In this document: positions 28,140 to 37,129 of the stretch, one piece after another
Position numbering within the stretch: position 1 is the first letter of the stretch
Layout of the letters: each line of letters starts with the position of its first letter
From: Rhodococcus zopfii NBRC 100606 = JCM 9919
Lineage (GTDB): Bacteria > Actinomycetota > Actinomycetes > Mycobacteriales > Mycobacteriaceae
Direction: 5' to 3'
Length of the DNA stretch: 64,000 nt
NCBI RefSeq assembly: GCF_001895025.1
Contig: NZ_BCXI01000029.1
Location: 59,314-123,313, forward strand
Position numbers and translations under genes: made by a program
The notes under the pieces: generated by a model
Databases searched by the model: none
Told to the model about the DNA's origin: nothing
What the model saw: the letters and a program-made list of their open reading frames with translations, nothing else

Positions 28140-28655
28140 GTGAACGACGAACTGTCCGCCTACCGTAGCGAGTTCACCCGCATCGAGAAGAAGGTGGCGG
28201 GGGAATTCCGTGCCGGTCGCCGGCAGTGGGCGCTCGCCGGATGCGTGGCGGTGCTGGTCGTCGCGCTGCTGCTGCCCCAAACCGAGACCGCGGCGTCGTG
28301 GACGGTGCTCGGCACGTGGTTCGGCGGGCACGCGACCGTCACGGTTCCGATGCGCATCTTCATCTCCCTGTCGCTCGTGTTCGGGGTCGTCGTGTCGACC
28401 GCGGCGCTGTCCCTGCGCCGGTGGCGACTGGCCGTCGCCGCGATGCTCGGCTCGGGTCTGTCGTCACTGTTCGGGCTGCTCGGGTACTGGTCGCAGAACG
28501 GCATGGAGACGTCGGCGCCGCATTCGCCGTCGTTCGGGATGGTGCTGGCGTGGCTCGCGATGGTGGTGCTGACCTCGCAGTGGCTGCCCGTCGTGCTCAG
28601 CAGGTCACCGACCGATATCGGACCCCGCCCCACGACCCTGTTCGCGCCGCGTTAG
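28140..28655 (+). CDS. Conserved membrane protein, four predicted TM segments
   Basis: 171 residues from a GTG preceded by GAGGAGG. A cytoplasmic basic helix (YRSEFTRIEKKVAGEFRAGR) is followed by four hydrophobic segments: WALAGCVAVLVVALLLP, RIFISLSLVFGVVVSTAALS, LAVAAMLGSGLSSLFGLLGY and GMVLAWLAMVVLTSQWLPVV. I do not recognise a characterised family. A CATACT -10 candidate about 30 bases upstream suggests its own promoter. Convergent with cobF, eight bases apart. Confidence 0.7.
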   Translation: MNDELSAYRSEFTRIEKKVAGEFRAGRRQWALAGCVAVLVVALLLPQTETAASWTVLGTWFGGHATVTVPMRIFISLSLVFGVVVSTAALSLRRWRLAVAAMLGSGLSSLFGLLGYWSQNGMETSAPHSPSFGMVLAWLAMVVLTSQWLPVVLSRSPTDIGPRPTTLFAPR

Positions 28656-28662
28656 AACTCGT

Positions 28663-29409
28663 TCAGGCCCGCCGCAGCAGGTAGGTGTCCATCACCCACC
28701 CGCGCGCGGACTTCGATCGTGCCCGCGCCGCCTCGATACGTCCCCGAACCTCGGACAGGCGCCCGGCGACGAGCTCCTCGTCGGAGGTTCCGAGGTTCGC
28801 ACCCCACCAGATGTCCCACTCCCCCGGCAGTTCGGTGCAGGCGAGGCCACCGTCGAGCATCACGACGAGGTTGTCGCCTCCCGCCGCGACATCGCGTGCC
28901 AGGCGACGACCGGTCGTGATGGTGATCGGGCCACCGATCCTGTTGAGCACCAGCCGGTGCCGCGCGGCGAGCATCTGCACGCTGCTGACGCCGGGGATCA
29001 CGTCGTAGTCGAGGTCGACGATGCCGCGTTCACGGATGCGTTCGACGACGCGAATAGTGCTGTCGTACAGGCTCGGATCGCCCCACACCAGGAATCCGAC
29101 GGTCTCGCCGTCGAGTACCTGTTCACGCAGCACCGTCTCGTAGGCCTCCGCGCGCGCGGCATGCCAGTCCCGAACCTCGCTGCCGTACCGCTCCGGTGCA
29201 CGATCCCGCGGCGGGTCCGGCACCACGATCACCCGGTACTCGCCGGTGATGTGGCGACGGCAGATCTCCTCGCGCACCGACACCAGGTCGTCCACGCCGC
29301 GCTGCTTGTCCGCCACGAGGAACACGTCCACGTCGTTCAGCGCATGGACCGCTGCCACGGTCAGTTCGTCCGGGCCGCCGGGTCCGATTCCGATGAGGCG
29401 CGCCCTCAT
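28663..29409 (-). CDS. cobF: Precorrin-6A synthase (deacetylating)
   Basis: 248 residues of the tetrapyrrole methylase family. It opens with RLIGIGPGGPDELTVAAVHA, the SAM/substrate loop motif, then VGFLVWGDPSLYDSTIRVVE and DVIPGVSSVQMLAARHRLVL, and it fits CobF in length. CobF methylates C-1 of precorrin-5 with loss of the acetyl group, a step specific to the aerobic pathway. The ATG overlaps the cobN stop (ATGA), so both are read from the riboswitch-controlled transcript. A longer open frame upstream is antisense-like extension through cobN and is rejected. Confidence 0.9.
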   Translation of the reverse strand: MRARLIGIGPGGPDELTVAAVHALNDVDVFLVADKQRGVDDLVSVREEICRRHITGEYRVIVVPDPPRDRAPERYGSEVRDWHAARAEAYETVLREQVLDGETVGFLVWGDPSLYDSTIRVVERIRERGIVDLDYDVIPGVSSVQMLAARHRLVLNRIGGPITITTGRRLARDVAAGGDNLVVMLDGGLACTELPGEWDIWWGANLGTSDEELVAGRLSEVRGRIEAARARSKSARGWVMDTYLLRRA

Positions 29410-32400
29410 TCGCGGTCCTCGAGGTCCCCTTCGACGTCGAGGTAGGCCTGTTGCAGTGCCTGCATCGTCGCCGGGTCCGGCTCGGCCCACAATCCGCGGT
29501 CGGCGGCCTCGGTGAGCCGCTCGACGATGCCGCGCAACGCCCACGGGTTCGCCTCGCGCAGGAACCGCTGGTTCTCCGGGTCCAGCGCGTAGGTCTGCGC
29601 GAGACTTTCGTACATCCAGTCGGCGACGACCCCCGCGGTCGCGTCGTACCCGTACAGATAGTCGACGGTCGCGGCCAGCTCGAACGCACCCTTGTAGCCG
29701 TGCCGCCGCATCGCCGCGAGCCACCGCGGATTGACGACCCGCGCCCGGAACACCCGCGCGGTCTCCTCCGCCAGCGTCCGGGTGCGCACCGCATCGGGCG
29801 TGGTCGAGTCGCCGATGTACGCCTTCGGGTCGCTCCCGGTCAGCGCGCGCACGGTCGCGACCATGCCGCCGTGGTACTGGAAGTAGTCGTCGGAGTCCGC
29901 GATGTCGTGTTCGCGGGTGTCGGTGTTCTTCGCCGCGACCGCGATGCGCCGGTAGTTGGCGCGCATGTCCTCGGCTGCGGGGGCGCCGTGCACGCCGCGC
30001 CCGTACGCGAATCCGCCCCACGCCGTGTACACCTCGGCGAGGTCCTCGTCGGTACGCCAGTTGCCGGAGTCGATGAGCTGCAGGATTCCTGCGCCGTAGG
30101 ACCCGGGCTTGGACCCGAAGATCCGGCGCACCGCGCGGTCCGGGTCGCCGTGTCCGGCCTCGTCGCGCCGGGCGTGTGCCCGGATGTAGTTCGACTCGTC
30201 GGGTTCCTCGAGGGCCGCGACCATGCGGATCGCATCGTCGAGCATCCCGATGACGTGCGGGAACGCGTCGCGGAAGAACCCGGAGATGCGGACGGTGACG
30301 TCGATGCGCGGGCGGCCGAGCTCGGCGAGCGGCACGACGGTCAGCTCGCGCACGCGACGGGACTCGGGGTCCCATTCGGGCCGGACACCGATGAGGGCGA
30401 GGACCTCGGCGATGTCGTCGCCCGCGGTGCGCATCGCGGAGGTCCCCCACACCGACAGTCCGACGGACTGCGGGTAGCTACCGGTGTCCGCGAGGTAACG
30501 CTCGACCAGTGCGTTCGCGAGCGCGACCCCGGTGTCGTAGGCGAGGCGGCTCGGCACGGCCTTCGGGTCGACGGTGTAGAAGTTGCGTCCGGTGGGCAGC
30601 ACGTTCACCAGACCGCGCAGCGGTGAGCCGGACGGACCCGCCGGGACGTAGCCGCCGTCGAGGGCGTGGAGCACGGCGTCGAGTTCGTCGGTGGTCTTCG
30701 CGAGCCGCGGGACCACCTCCTCGGCGGCGAACGCGAGCACCCGTGCGACCTCGGTGTCGGTGCGCCCGAGCACGGATTCGACGGTCCGAGAAGCGGTTTC
30801 GGGGTCCCACCCGCCGTCCTCCATCGCCTGCACGAGTGTCCGGGCCTGCGACTCGATCGCATCCACCTCGGTCAGCGGCGCATCGGGTTTCAGGCCCAGC
30901 GCGGCACGCAGACCCGGAATCGCGTGTGCCTTGCCGCCCCACACCTGGGCGGCCCGCAGGATCGACAGCACCAGATTCACCCGCGCCTCGCCGACCGGGG
31001 CACCGCCGAGCACGTGCAGCCCGTCGCGGATCTGCGCGTCCTTGACCTCGCACAGCCAGCCGTCGACGTGCAGCAGGAAGTCGTCGAACTCCGCGTCGTG
31101 GGGCCGGTCGTCCAGCCCCAGGTCGTGGTCCAGTTTCGCGGCCCGGATCAGGGTCCAGATCTGCGCGCGGATCGCCGGGAGTTTCGCCGGATCCATCGCC
31201 GCGATGTTCGAGTACTCGTCGAGGAGCTGCTCCAGACGAGCGATGTCACCGTACGATTCGGCGCGCGCCATCGGCGGGATCAGGTGGTCGACGATGGTCG
31301 CGTGTGCGCGCCGCTTGGCCTGCGCGCCTTCACCGGGATCGTTGACCAGGAACGGGTAGATCAGCGGCAGGTTGCCGATCGCCGCGTCGGTCGCGCACGC
31401 GGCCGACAGCCCCGCGTTCTTGCCGGGCAGCCATTCCATCGAGCCGTGCTTGCCCAGGTGCACGACGGCGTCGGCCTCGAATCCGCGCTCCACCCAGCGG
31501 TACGCCGCCAGGTAGTGGTGCGAGGGCGCCATGTCCGGGTCGTGGTAGATCGCGACGGGGTTCTCCCCGAATCCGCGGGGCGGCTGGATCATCAGCACGA
31601 CGTTGCCGGCCTGCAGGGTCGCGAGCACGATGGCCGCGTCGTCGCCGTCACCGTCGACGAACAGCGCACCGGGCGCCTCACCCCACGCCTCGGTCATCGC
31701 GTCGGTCAGTTCCGCCGGCAGGTCACGGGTCCATGCCCGGTACTGGGATGCACTGACACGCACCGGATTACCGGCGAGCTGGTCGGCGGTGAGCCACTCC
31801 TCGTCCTGCCCGCCGGCGTCGATGAGCGCGTGGATCAAAGCGTTTCCGGCCTCGGTGTCGTCCAGCGCGGGGTCGTCCATACCCGGAAAGCCCTCACCCA
31901 GGTCGTAACCCTGGTCACGCATGGCCCGCAGCAGCCGGATCGCCGAGACGGGGGTGTCCAGACCCACCGCGTTGCCCACGCGGGAATGCTTCGTCGGGTA
32001 CGCGGAGAGCATGATCGCGATCCGGCGCTGCGCGGGCGGCACGTGCCGCAATCGTGCGTGCGCGACCGCGATTCCCGCCACCCGCGCGCAGCGTTCCGGG
32101 TCGGTGACGTAGCGCGGCAAGCCGTCGGCATCCAGTTCCTTGAACGAGAACGGCACCGTGATGATGCGCCCGTCGAATTCGGGAACCGCGATCTGGGTGG
32201 CCGAATCCAACGGGGAGACACCGTCGTCCGAATCGGCCCAGCTGTCCCGGCTCCAGGTCAGGCACAGTGCCTGCAGGATCGGGATGTCGAGCGCGGCCAG
32301 TGCCGCGACGTCCCAGGCCTCGTCGTCCCCGCCCGCACTCACCGTGGCCGGCCGGGTGCCGCCCGCGGCGAGGACCGTCACCACGAGTGCGTCGAGGGTG

Positions 32401-33032
32401 CCGAGTTCGGCGAGCAGATCGTCGGGTGCACCACGCAGCGAGGCACAGTGGATCACCACGGCCCGGGCGCGGCCGGTCGCGTCGATCGCGTCCGCGAGAT
32501 CGTGCGCGAACTGCACGTTTCCGCTGGTGTGATGCGCCCGGTAGAACAGCACGCCCACCCGCGGCAGATCCGCGGTCGCCGGGTCGGGACGCTCGGCCAC
32601 ACCCCATTCGGGCAGCACCGCGGGGGGCTCGAAGCCGTCGCCGCCGAGCAGCACGGTGTCCGAGAGGAAGGCGTGCAGCTGCGCGAGGTTCGCGGGTCCG
32701 CCGCACGCCAGGTAGCGGTGCGCTTCCGCGGCGGTGCCGATCGGCACGGTCGAGTAGCCCATCAGCTCCCCGTCGGGAGTCTGCTCGCCGCCCAGGACGA
32801 CCACCGGGACACCGTGCGCGAGTACCCGGTCGAGCCCCTCCTGCCAGGACCGGGCCGACCCGAGGATCCGGACGATCACCAGGTCGGAGCCCTCGAGCAG
32901 GGCGGGCAGAGCGGTCGGAGAGTCACCGGTCAGGTCCAGACGGGACGGGTTGCCGACCACCCAGGCAGCGCCGCTCGCCCGGGCCGACAGCAGGTCGGTG
33001 TCGGACGTCGACAGCAACGTCAGGCGCGCCAC
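29406..33032 (-). CDS. cobN: Cobaltochelatase subunit CobN
   Basis: 1208 residues, the usual CobN size. Family landmarks are LSTSDTDLLSARASG at the N-terminus, RVGVLFYRAHHTSGNVQFAH, AVVHLGKHGSMEWLPGKNAG, PTGRNFYTVDPKAVPSRLAY and GGFAYGRGVHGAPAAEDMRA near the C-terminus. It is the large substrate-binding subunit that inserts cobalt into hydrogenobyrinic diamide with CobS and CobT, marking the aerobic pathway. Start GTG 33032 places the family N-terminus correctly, although its ribosome site is poor; no better start is seen. Controlled by the cobalamin riboswitch just upstream. Followed by cobF with a 4-base overlap. Confidence 0.93.
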   Translation of the reverse strand: MARLTLLSTSDTDLLSARASGAAWVVGNPSRLDLTGDSPTALPALLEGSDLVIVRILGSARSWQEGLDRVLAHGVPVVVLGGEQTPDGELMGYSTVPIGTAAEAHRYLACGGPANLAQLHAFLSDTVLLGGDGFEPPAVLPEWGVAERPDPATADLPRVGVLFYRAHHTSGNVQFAHDLADAIDATGRARAVVIHCASLRGAPDDLLAELGTLDALVVTVLAAGGTRPATVSAGGDDEAWDVAALAALDIPILQALCLTWSRDSWADSDDGVSPLDSATQIAVPEFDGRIITVPFSFKELDADGLPRYVTDPERCARVAGIAVAHARLRHVPPAQRRIAIMLSAYPTKHSRVGNAVGLDTPVSAIRLLRAMRDQGYDLGEGFPGMDDPALDDTEAGNALIHALIDAGGQDEEWLTADQLAGNPVRVSASQYRAWTRDLPAELTDAMTEAWGEAPGALFVDGDGDDAAIVLATLQAGNVVLMIQPPRGFGENPVAIYHDPDMAPSHHYLAAYRWVERGFEADAVVHLGKHGSMEWLPGKNAGLSAACATDAAIGNLPLIYPFLVNDPGEGAQAKRRAHATIVDHLIPPMARAESYGDIARLEQLLDEYSNIAAMDPAKLPAIRAQIWTLIRAAKLDHDLGLDDRPHDAEFDDFLLHVDGWLCEVKDAQIRDGLHVLGGAPVGEARVNLVLSILRAAQVWGGKAHAIPGLRAALGLKPDAPLTEVDAIESQARTLVQAMEDGGWDPETASRTVESVLGRTDTEVARVLAFAAEEVVPRLAKTTDELDAVLHALDGGYVPAGPSGSPLRGLVNVLPTGRNFYTVDPKAVPSRLAYDTGVALANALVERYLADTGSYPQSVGLSVWGTSAMRTAGDDIAEVLALIGVRPEWDPESRRVRELTVVPLAELGRPRIDVTVRISGFFRDAFPHVIGMLDDAIRMVAALEEPDESNYIRAHARRDEAGHGDPDRAVRRIFGSKPGSYGAGILQLIDSGNWRTDEDLAEVYTAWGGFAYGRGVHGAPAAEDMRANYRRIAVAAKNTDTREHDIADSDDYFQYHGGMVATVRALTGSDPKAYIGDSTTPDAVRTRTLAEETARVFRARVVNPRWLAAMRRHGYKGAFELAATVDYLYGYDATAGVVADWMYESLAQTYALDPENQRFLREANPWALRGIVERLTEAADRGLWAEPDPATMQALQQAYLDVEGDLEDRE

Positions 33033-33099
33033 TGCGCGCCCCGGAACAGCACGAATACAGCCATGTTCAGTCTCCAAACCCTCGTGGACCTCGCGTGCC

Positions 33100-33275
33100 G
33101 TGGCCGGTCTCCTGGCTGACGGATCGACGCTGCTCGGCCGACCTTCCCGGAGGTGACTCCAGTGGTCTCCGCACCGGCGGACCGGCACGGACGAGGGCGA
33201 ACAACTACCCGCTCACAGTGGCGAGGGCCGCGCCGGCTTCTCACCGGCTTCCCGAGCACCACGGCACGGCGAGCG
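33100..33275 (-). ncRNA. Cobalamin riboswitch (leader of cobN-cobF)
   Basis: Read on the minus strand, the classical elements appear in order: GGTGCTCGGGAAGCCGGTGA near 33262-33241, then a GAA-CCGG run, CCTCGCCACTGTGAGCGGG, and the closing B12 box GTCAGCCAGGAGACCGGCC at about 33120-33102. This is a closer match to the consensus than the riboswitch near 4000. It ends about 68 bases before the cobN GTG. Its 5' end is only about 40 bases from the divergent cobG start. Confidence 0.92.
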
Positions 33276-33314
33276 TAGCGCACCGTTTCGGCAGGTGTGC
33301 AACCATGTGCGCCC

Positions 33315-34388
33315 ATGACGGACCATTCGGCCGACCATCTGCCTCCGGATCGCTGCCCGGGACTGCTGCGGCCACACCTCGCCGCGGACGGTGCGCTGGT
33401 GCGCGTACGCGCGCCCGGCGGTCGGCTTCCCGACGGCGGCCTGCGGCTCCTGTCGACAGCCGCCCGCACGTTCGCCGACGGGGACGTACACCTCACCTCA
33501 CGGGGAAATCTGCAGGTCAGGGGCGTCACCGTGGACGGATGCGGCGGCGTCCCCGATGGGCTGGTCGAATCGGTCGCGGCGGCCGGATTCCTGCCGTCCG
33601 CGACCCACGAACGCGTCCGCAACATCGTCGCGTCGCCGCTGTCCGGACTCACCGGAGGTCTCGCCGACGTCCGGCCGATCGTGGCCGCGCTCGACGAGGC
33701 GCTGTGCGCCGACCCGATGCTCGCCGACCTGCCGGGCCGGTTCCTGTTCGGGATCGACGACGGTCGCGGCGACATCAGCGGCCTGCGCTGCGACCTGTCC
33801 GCTGTGGCTCTCGACGACGGGCGCGCCCGCATCGTGATCGGTGCACTGTCCGGCCCGGTGGTGCCCCTGAACGGCGTCGCCGACGCCCTGATCGACTCGG
33901 CCCGGCGGTTCCTGCAGGTACGGTCGACGCAGTGGCACGTGCGAAAACTCCCCGACGAGGGACGCGAACTGGGCGGGGGCGCGCAGCTTCCGCCGCCGGA
34001 CCCGCATCCGATGCCGTACGGGGTGCTCGAAGCGGCGGTGTCCGTGCTGGTGCCGCTGGGAATCCTGAGTCCCGAGATGGTGGCGGTGTTGCCCGATCGT
34101 GGCGTGATCGTCACGCCGTGGCGGGGCCTGGTTCTGCCCGCCGGGACCGATCCGGAGGTCCTCGCGGCCGCCGGATTCGCGCTGACCGCCGATTCGCCAT
34201 GGTCGCGGGTCACGGCGTGCACCGGATCGCCCGGGTGTAGTCTCGCCCGCAGCGATACGCGAGAAGTGGCCCGACGAACCGTCGCGGGGCCGGCCCCTTC
34301 CCGGCACGTCCACATCGTCGGATGCGAACGTGCTTGCGGCGCACCACATTTTCCCCATACCCTCGTCGTCGCCAGGAGTCCCATGTGA
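33315..34388 (+). CDS. cobG: Precorrin-3B synthase
   Basis: 357 residues of the nitrite/sulfite reductase ferredoxin-like family. The 4Fe-4S/siroheme-type motifs are CTGSPGCSLARSDTRE and HIVGCERACGAPH near the C-terminus. Earlier LTSRGNLQVRGV and SGLTGGLADVRPIV match CobG. The enzyme uses oxygen to make precorrin-3B, committing the route to aerobic corrin synthesis. ATG 33315 gives the best N-terminus; an ATG 18 bases earlier is possible. The stop overlaps the cobH GTG. The promoter region is shared with the riboswitch leader on the other strand. Confidence 0.9.
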   Translation: MTDHSADHLPPDRCPGLLRPHLAADGALVRVRAPGGRLPDGGLRLLSTAARTFADGDVHLTSRGNLQVRGVTVDGCGGVPDGLVESVAAAGFLPSATHERVRNIVASPLSGLTGGLADVRPIVAALDEALCADPMLADLPGRFLFGIDDGRGDISGLRCDLSAVALDDGRARIVIGALSGPVVPLNGVADALIDSARRFLQVRSTQWHVRKLPDEGRELGGGAQLPPPDPHPMPYGVLEAAVSVLVPLGILSPEMVAVLPDRGVIVTPWRGLVLPAGTDPEVLAAAGFALTADSPWSRVTACTGSPGCSLARSDTREVARRTVAGPAPSRHVHIVGCERACGAPHFPHTLVVARSPM

Positions 34389-35035
34389 TCGAGACGCCCC
34401 CACCCCGCCGGTACGAGTACGAGACCGACGGCGCCGAGATCTACGTCCGTTCGTTCGCGACGATCCGCGCCGAGTCGGACCTGACGAGCATTCCCGCCGA
34501 CGCCGAGAAGGTCGCGGTCCGGATGATCCACGCCAGTGGCCAGACCGACCTGACCGACGATCTGGTGATCCATCCCGGTCTGGTCCGGGCCGCGCGCGAT
34601 GCCCTGAACGCGGGTGCCCCGATCCTCACCGACGCGAACATGGTCGCCTCCGGGGTGACCCGCAAGCGCCTGCCGGCGGACAATCCGGTGCTGTGCCTGC
34701 TCGGCGATCCGCGGGTGCCGGGCCTGGCCGAACGCTGGGGCACGACCCGGTCCGCGGCGGCGGTGTCGCTGTGGGCAGAGCACCTCGAGGGCGCGGTCGT
34801 CGCGATCGGCAACGCGCCGACCGCGCTGTTCCATCTGCTGGAGATGCTCGACGCGGGCGCCCCGCGTCCGGCCGCGATCGTCGGGGTACCGGTCGGCTTC
34901 ATCGGTGCCGCGGAATCGAAGGAAGCCCTGATCGAACACGAACTGCAGATCCCGTTCCTGGCGGTCCGGGGACGGCGCGGCGGGTCGGCGATGGCGTCGT
35001 CCGCACTCAATGCACTAGCGCAGGAGCGGGAATGA
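34385..35035 (+). CDS. cobH: Precorrin-8X methylmutase
   Basis: 216 residues. It begins YEYETDGAEIYVRSFATIRA and contains RMIHASGQTDLTDDLVIHPG, with the catalytic histidine, then GAPILTDANMVASGV and IVGVPVGFIGAAESKEAL, all typical CobH motifs. It moves a methyl from C-11 to C-12 to give hydrogenobyrinate. GTG 34385 follows AGGAG with six bases between and overlaps the cobG stop. It ends in an ATGA overlap with cobIJ, so cobG-cobH-cobIJ form one coupled unit. Confidence 0.92.
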   Translation: MIETPPPRRYEYETDGAEIYVRSFATIRAESDLTSIPADAEKVAVRMIHASGQTDLTDDLVIHPGLVRAARDALNAGAPILTDANMVASGVTRKRLPADNPVLCLLGDPRVPGLAERWGTTRSAAAVSLWAEHLEGAVVAIGNAPTALFHLLEMLDAGAPRPAAIVGVPVGFIGAAESKEALIEHELQIPFLAVRGRRGGSAMASSALNALAQERE

Positions 35036-36549
35036 GCACCGGACGACTCTACGGCGTGGGTCTGGGACCTGGCGATCCCGAACTGATCACCCGCAAGGCA
35101 GCGCGGCTGATCGGCGAGGCCGACGTGATCGCCTACCACTCCGGCACCCACGGGCGGTCCATCGCGCGATCCATTGCCGCCGAGCTCATTCCGGACGGAG
35201 CGCTCGAGGAACGGCTGGTGTATCCGGTGACGACCGGCACCACCGACCACCCCGGCGGATACGACGGGGCGATCGCCGACTTCTACGACGACTGCGCCCG
35301 GCGTCTCGCCGCGCATCTCGAGGCGGGCCGGACCGTCGTGGTGCTGTGCGAGGGCGATCCCCTGTTCTACGGGTCCTACATGTACCTGCACGATCGGCTC
35401 GCCGATCGATTTGCGGCCGAGGTGATTCCGGGGGTGACATCGTTCTCCGCCGCGGCGGCCGCAGCCGCGGAGCCGCTCGTGCGCCGCACCGACGTGCTCA
35501 CCGTCCTGCCCGGCACCCTGCCGGAACCGGAACTGGCGCGGCGCCTCGCCGATACCGACGGCGCCGTGATCATGAAGCTGGGCCGCACATTTCCTGCGGT
35601 GCGCAGCGCGCTCGCCCAGGCGGGCCGGCTCGACGACGCGGTGTACGTCGAACGCGCCTCGATGGGCGGACAACGCATCGCGCCGGTTTCCGAGGTGGAT
35701 TCCGATGCGGTGCCGTACTTCTCGGTGATCCTCGCACCCGGCGACCGGGCACCGCGCAATCGCGACACCGCCGACCGTTCCCGGCCCGAGGTCACGCAGG
35801 ATCCGGAACCGTCGGCGGCGCAGGAACTGCTGGTGATCGGGCTGGGTCCCGCCGACGAGCGGTGGCTGACCCCGGAGGCGTCCGCGGCGCTCGCCGATGT
35901 CGATCACGTCGTCGGTTACGGACCATACGTAGACCGGGTTCCGGTTCGTCCGGGGCTGCAACGACATTCGAGCGGAAACACCGTCGAGGTGGACCGGGCG
36001 CGCTTCGCACTCGACCTGGCGCTGTCCGGCGAGAAGGTCGCGGTCGTCTCCGGCGGCGACGCCGGTGTGTTCGGGATGGCGTCGGCGGTGTTCGAGGCCG
36101 CGCAGGACGAGCGTTACGGCGAGGTTCCGATCCGGGTGCTGCCCGGGGTATCCGCGATCCAGGCCGTCGCCGCGCGGGCCGGTGCCCCCATCGGTGGTGA
36201 CTTCGCGGTGATGAGCCTGTCCGACCGGCTCAAGCCGTGGCCGGTCATCGAGAAGCGCCTGGCAGCGGTCGCGCAGGCGGATCTGGTCCTCGGTATCTAC
36301 AACCCGGCGTCGCGGTCGCGCACGACTCAGGTCGCCGACGCCCGGGCGGTGCTGCTGCGACATCGGCCCGCCGACACGGTCGTCGTCGTCGGCCGGGACG
36401 TGGGCAGGCCCGGGGAGTCACTGGAAGTCACCACGCTCGAGAAGCTGGACCCGGCGACGATCGACATGAAGTGCCTGGTGATCATCGGTGCGGCAGGTAC
36501 GTCGGTGACACCCTCGGGTGCGGTGTGGACCGCCCGATCGGTGGACTGA
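35032..36549 (+). CDS. cobIJ: Fused precorrin-2 C20-methyltransferase / precorrin-3B C17-methyltransferase
   Basis: 505 residues holding two tetrapyrrole methylase domains in tandem. The first (about 1-240) starts LYGVGLGPGDPELITRKAAR and has EVIPGVTSFSAAAAAAAEPL, as in CobI. A linker (about 240-260) leads to the second, with LLVIGLGPADERWLTPEA, VVSGGDAGVFGMASAVFEAA and GIYNPASRSRTTQVADA, as in CobJ. Together they methylate C-20 and then C-17 with ring contraction. The fusion is known in mycobacteria. The 4-base overlap with cobH couples translation. A short hairpin follows the stop. Confidence 0.93.
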   Translation: MSTGRLYGVGLGPGDPELITRKAARLIGEADVIAYHSGTHGRSIARSIAAELIPDGALEERLVYPVTTGTTDHPGGYDGAIADFYDDCARRLAAHLEAGRTVVVLCEGDPLFYGSYMYLHDRLADRFAAEVIPGVTSFSAAAAAAAEPLVRRTDVLTVLPGTLPEPELARRLADTDGAVIMKLGRTFPAVRSALAQAGRLDDAVYVERASMGGQRIAPVSEVDSDAVPYFSVILAPGDRAPRNRDTADRSRPEVTQDPEPSAAQELLVIGLGPADERWLTPEASAALADVDHVVGYGPYVDRVPVRPGLQRHSSGNTVEVDRARFALDLALSGEKVAVVSGGDAGVFGMASAVFEAAQDERYGEVPIRVLPGVSAIQAVAARAGAPIGGDFAVMSLSDRLKPWPVIEKRLAAVAQADLVLGIYNPASRSRTTQVADARAVLLRHRPADTVVVVGRDVGRPGESLEVTTLEKLDPATIDMKCLVIIGAAGTSVTPSGAVWTARSVD

Positions 36550-36551
36550 AC

Positions 36552-36577
36552 ACCGCGTGGCCGGCCTGCTACGCGGT
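36552..36577. terminator. Possible hairpin between convergent cobIJ and tetR
   Basis: ACCGCGT (36552-36558) and ACGCGGT (36571-36577) form a seven-base stem around a 12-base loop that is itself GC-rich. It lies between the cobIJ stop and the end of the convergent tetR gene. No T tract, so only a weak candidate. Confidence 0.35.
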
Positions 36578-36580
36578 CCG

Positions 36581-37129
36581 CTACAGCGCGGGGTCGTCGA
36601 TGATCGCTTGCACGAGCGCGCCGTAGGTAGCGACGAGCCGGTCGCTCTCGATCACGTCGGGGGTGACCAGCTCGAAGGTCCGCAATCCGCTGGCCAGCCC
36701 GAGCAGCATGCTGACGATGAGCCGGGCACGCACCTGCGTCGGGGTGTCCTCGCCGATCGCGGCCGCGATGCGCGGCACGAACCGCGCCTCCATGTTCGCG
36801 CGCGCCGCGTCCCGGTCGGGCGCCTCCTGCAACAGGAACGGCGCCATCGCCCAGAACTCGAAGTCGCCGGAATCGCGACGCTCGACGAGTGCCCGGGTCA
36901 TCCGGTGGCCGAGCGGCTCGGCGGGATGGTCGGGTTCGTCGACGTTCGGCGCGTCGGGGACCGCGGCCTCGAACAGCTGTGCCTTGCTGCCGGTCAGTTT
37001 CATCACCAGCGCCGGTGAGACACCGGCGCCTTCGGCGATATCGCGGATCGTCGTCGAAGTGAATCCGCGCTCGGTGAACAGTTTCCGGGCCACCTCCAGG
37101 ACGGCATCCCGGGTGGTGCGTTCGGTCAC
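36581..37129 (-). CDS. TetR-family transcriptional regulator
   Basis: 182 residues. The N-terminal TetR domain reads TRDAVLEVARKLFTERGFTS then TTIRDIAEGAGVSPALVMKL; the C-terminal part is a helical ligand-binding domain. GTG 37129 overlaps the stop of the MFS transporter gene upstream, so regulator and pump are one operon. The likely operator is the 25-base palindrome before the transporter gene. A TetR/MFS pair suggests ligand-induced export, but the ligand is unknown. Confidence 0.85.
   Translation of the reverse strand: MTERTTRDAVLEVARKLFTERGFTSTTIRDIAEGAGVSPALVMKLTGSKAQLFEAAVPDAPNVDEPDHPAEPLGHRMTRALVERRDSGDFEFWAMAPFLLQEAPDRDAARANMEARFVPRIAAAIGEDTPTQVRARLIVSMLLGLASGLRTFELVTPDVIESDRLVATYGALVQAIIDDPAL

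Noticed and set aside
30666..33119. 817-codon open frame antisense to cobN
   Set aside because: Composition is typical of antisense frames in GC-rich DNA, while cobN on the other strand has all family landmarks.
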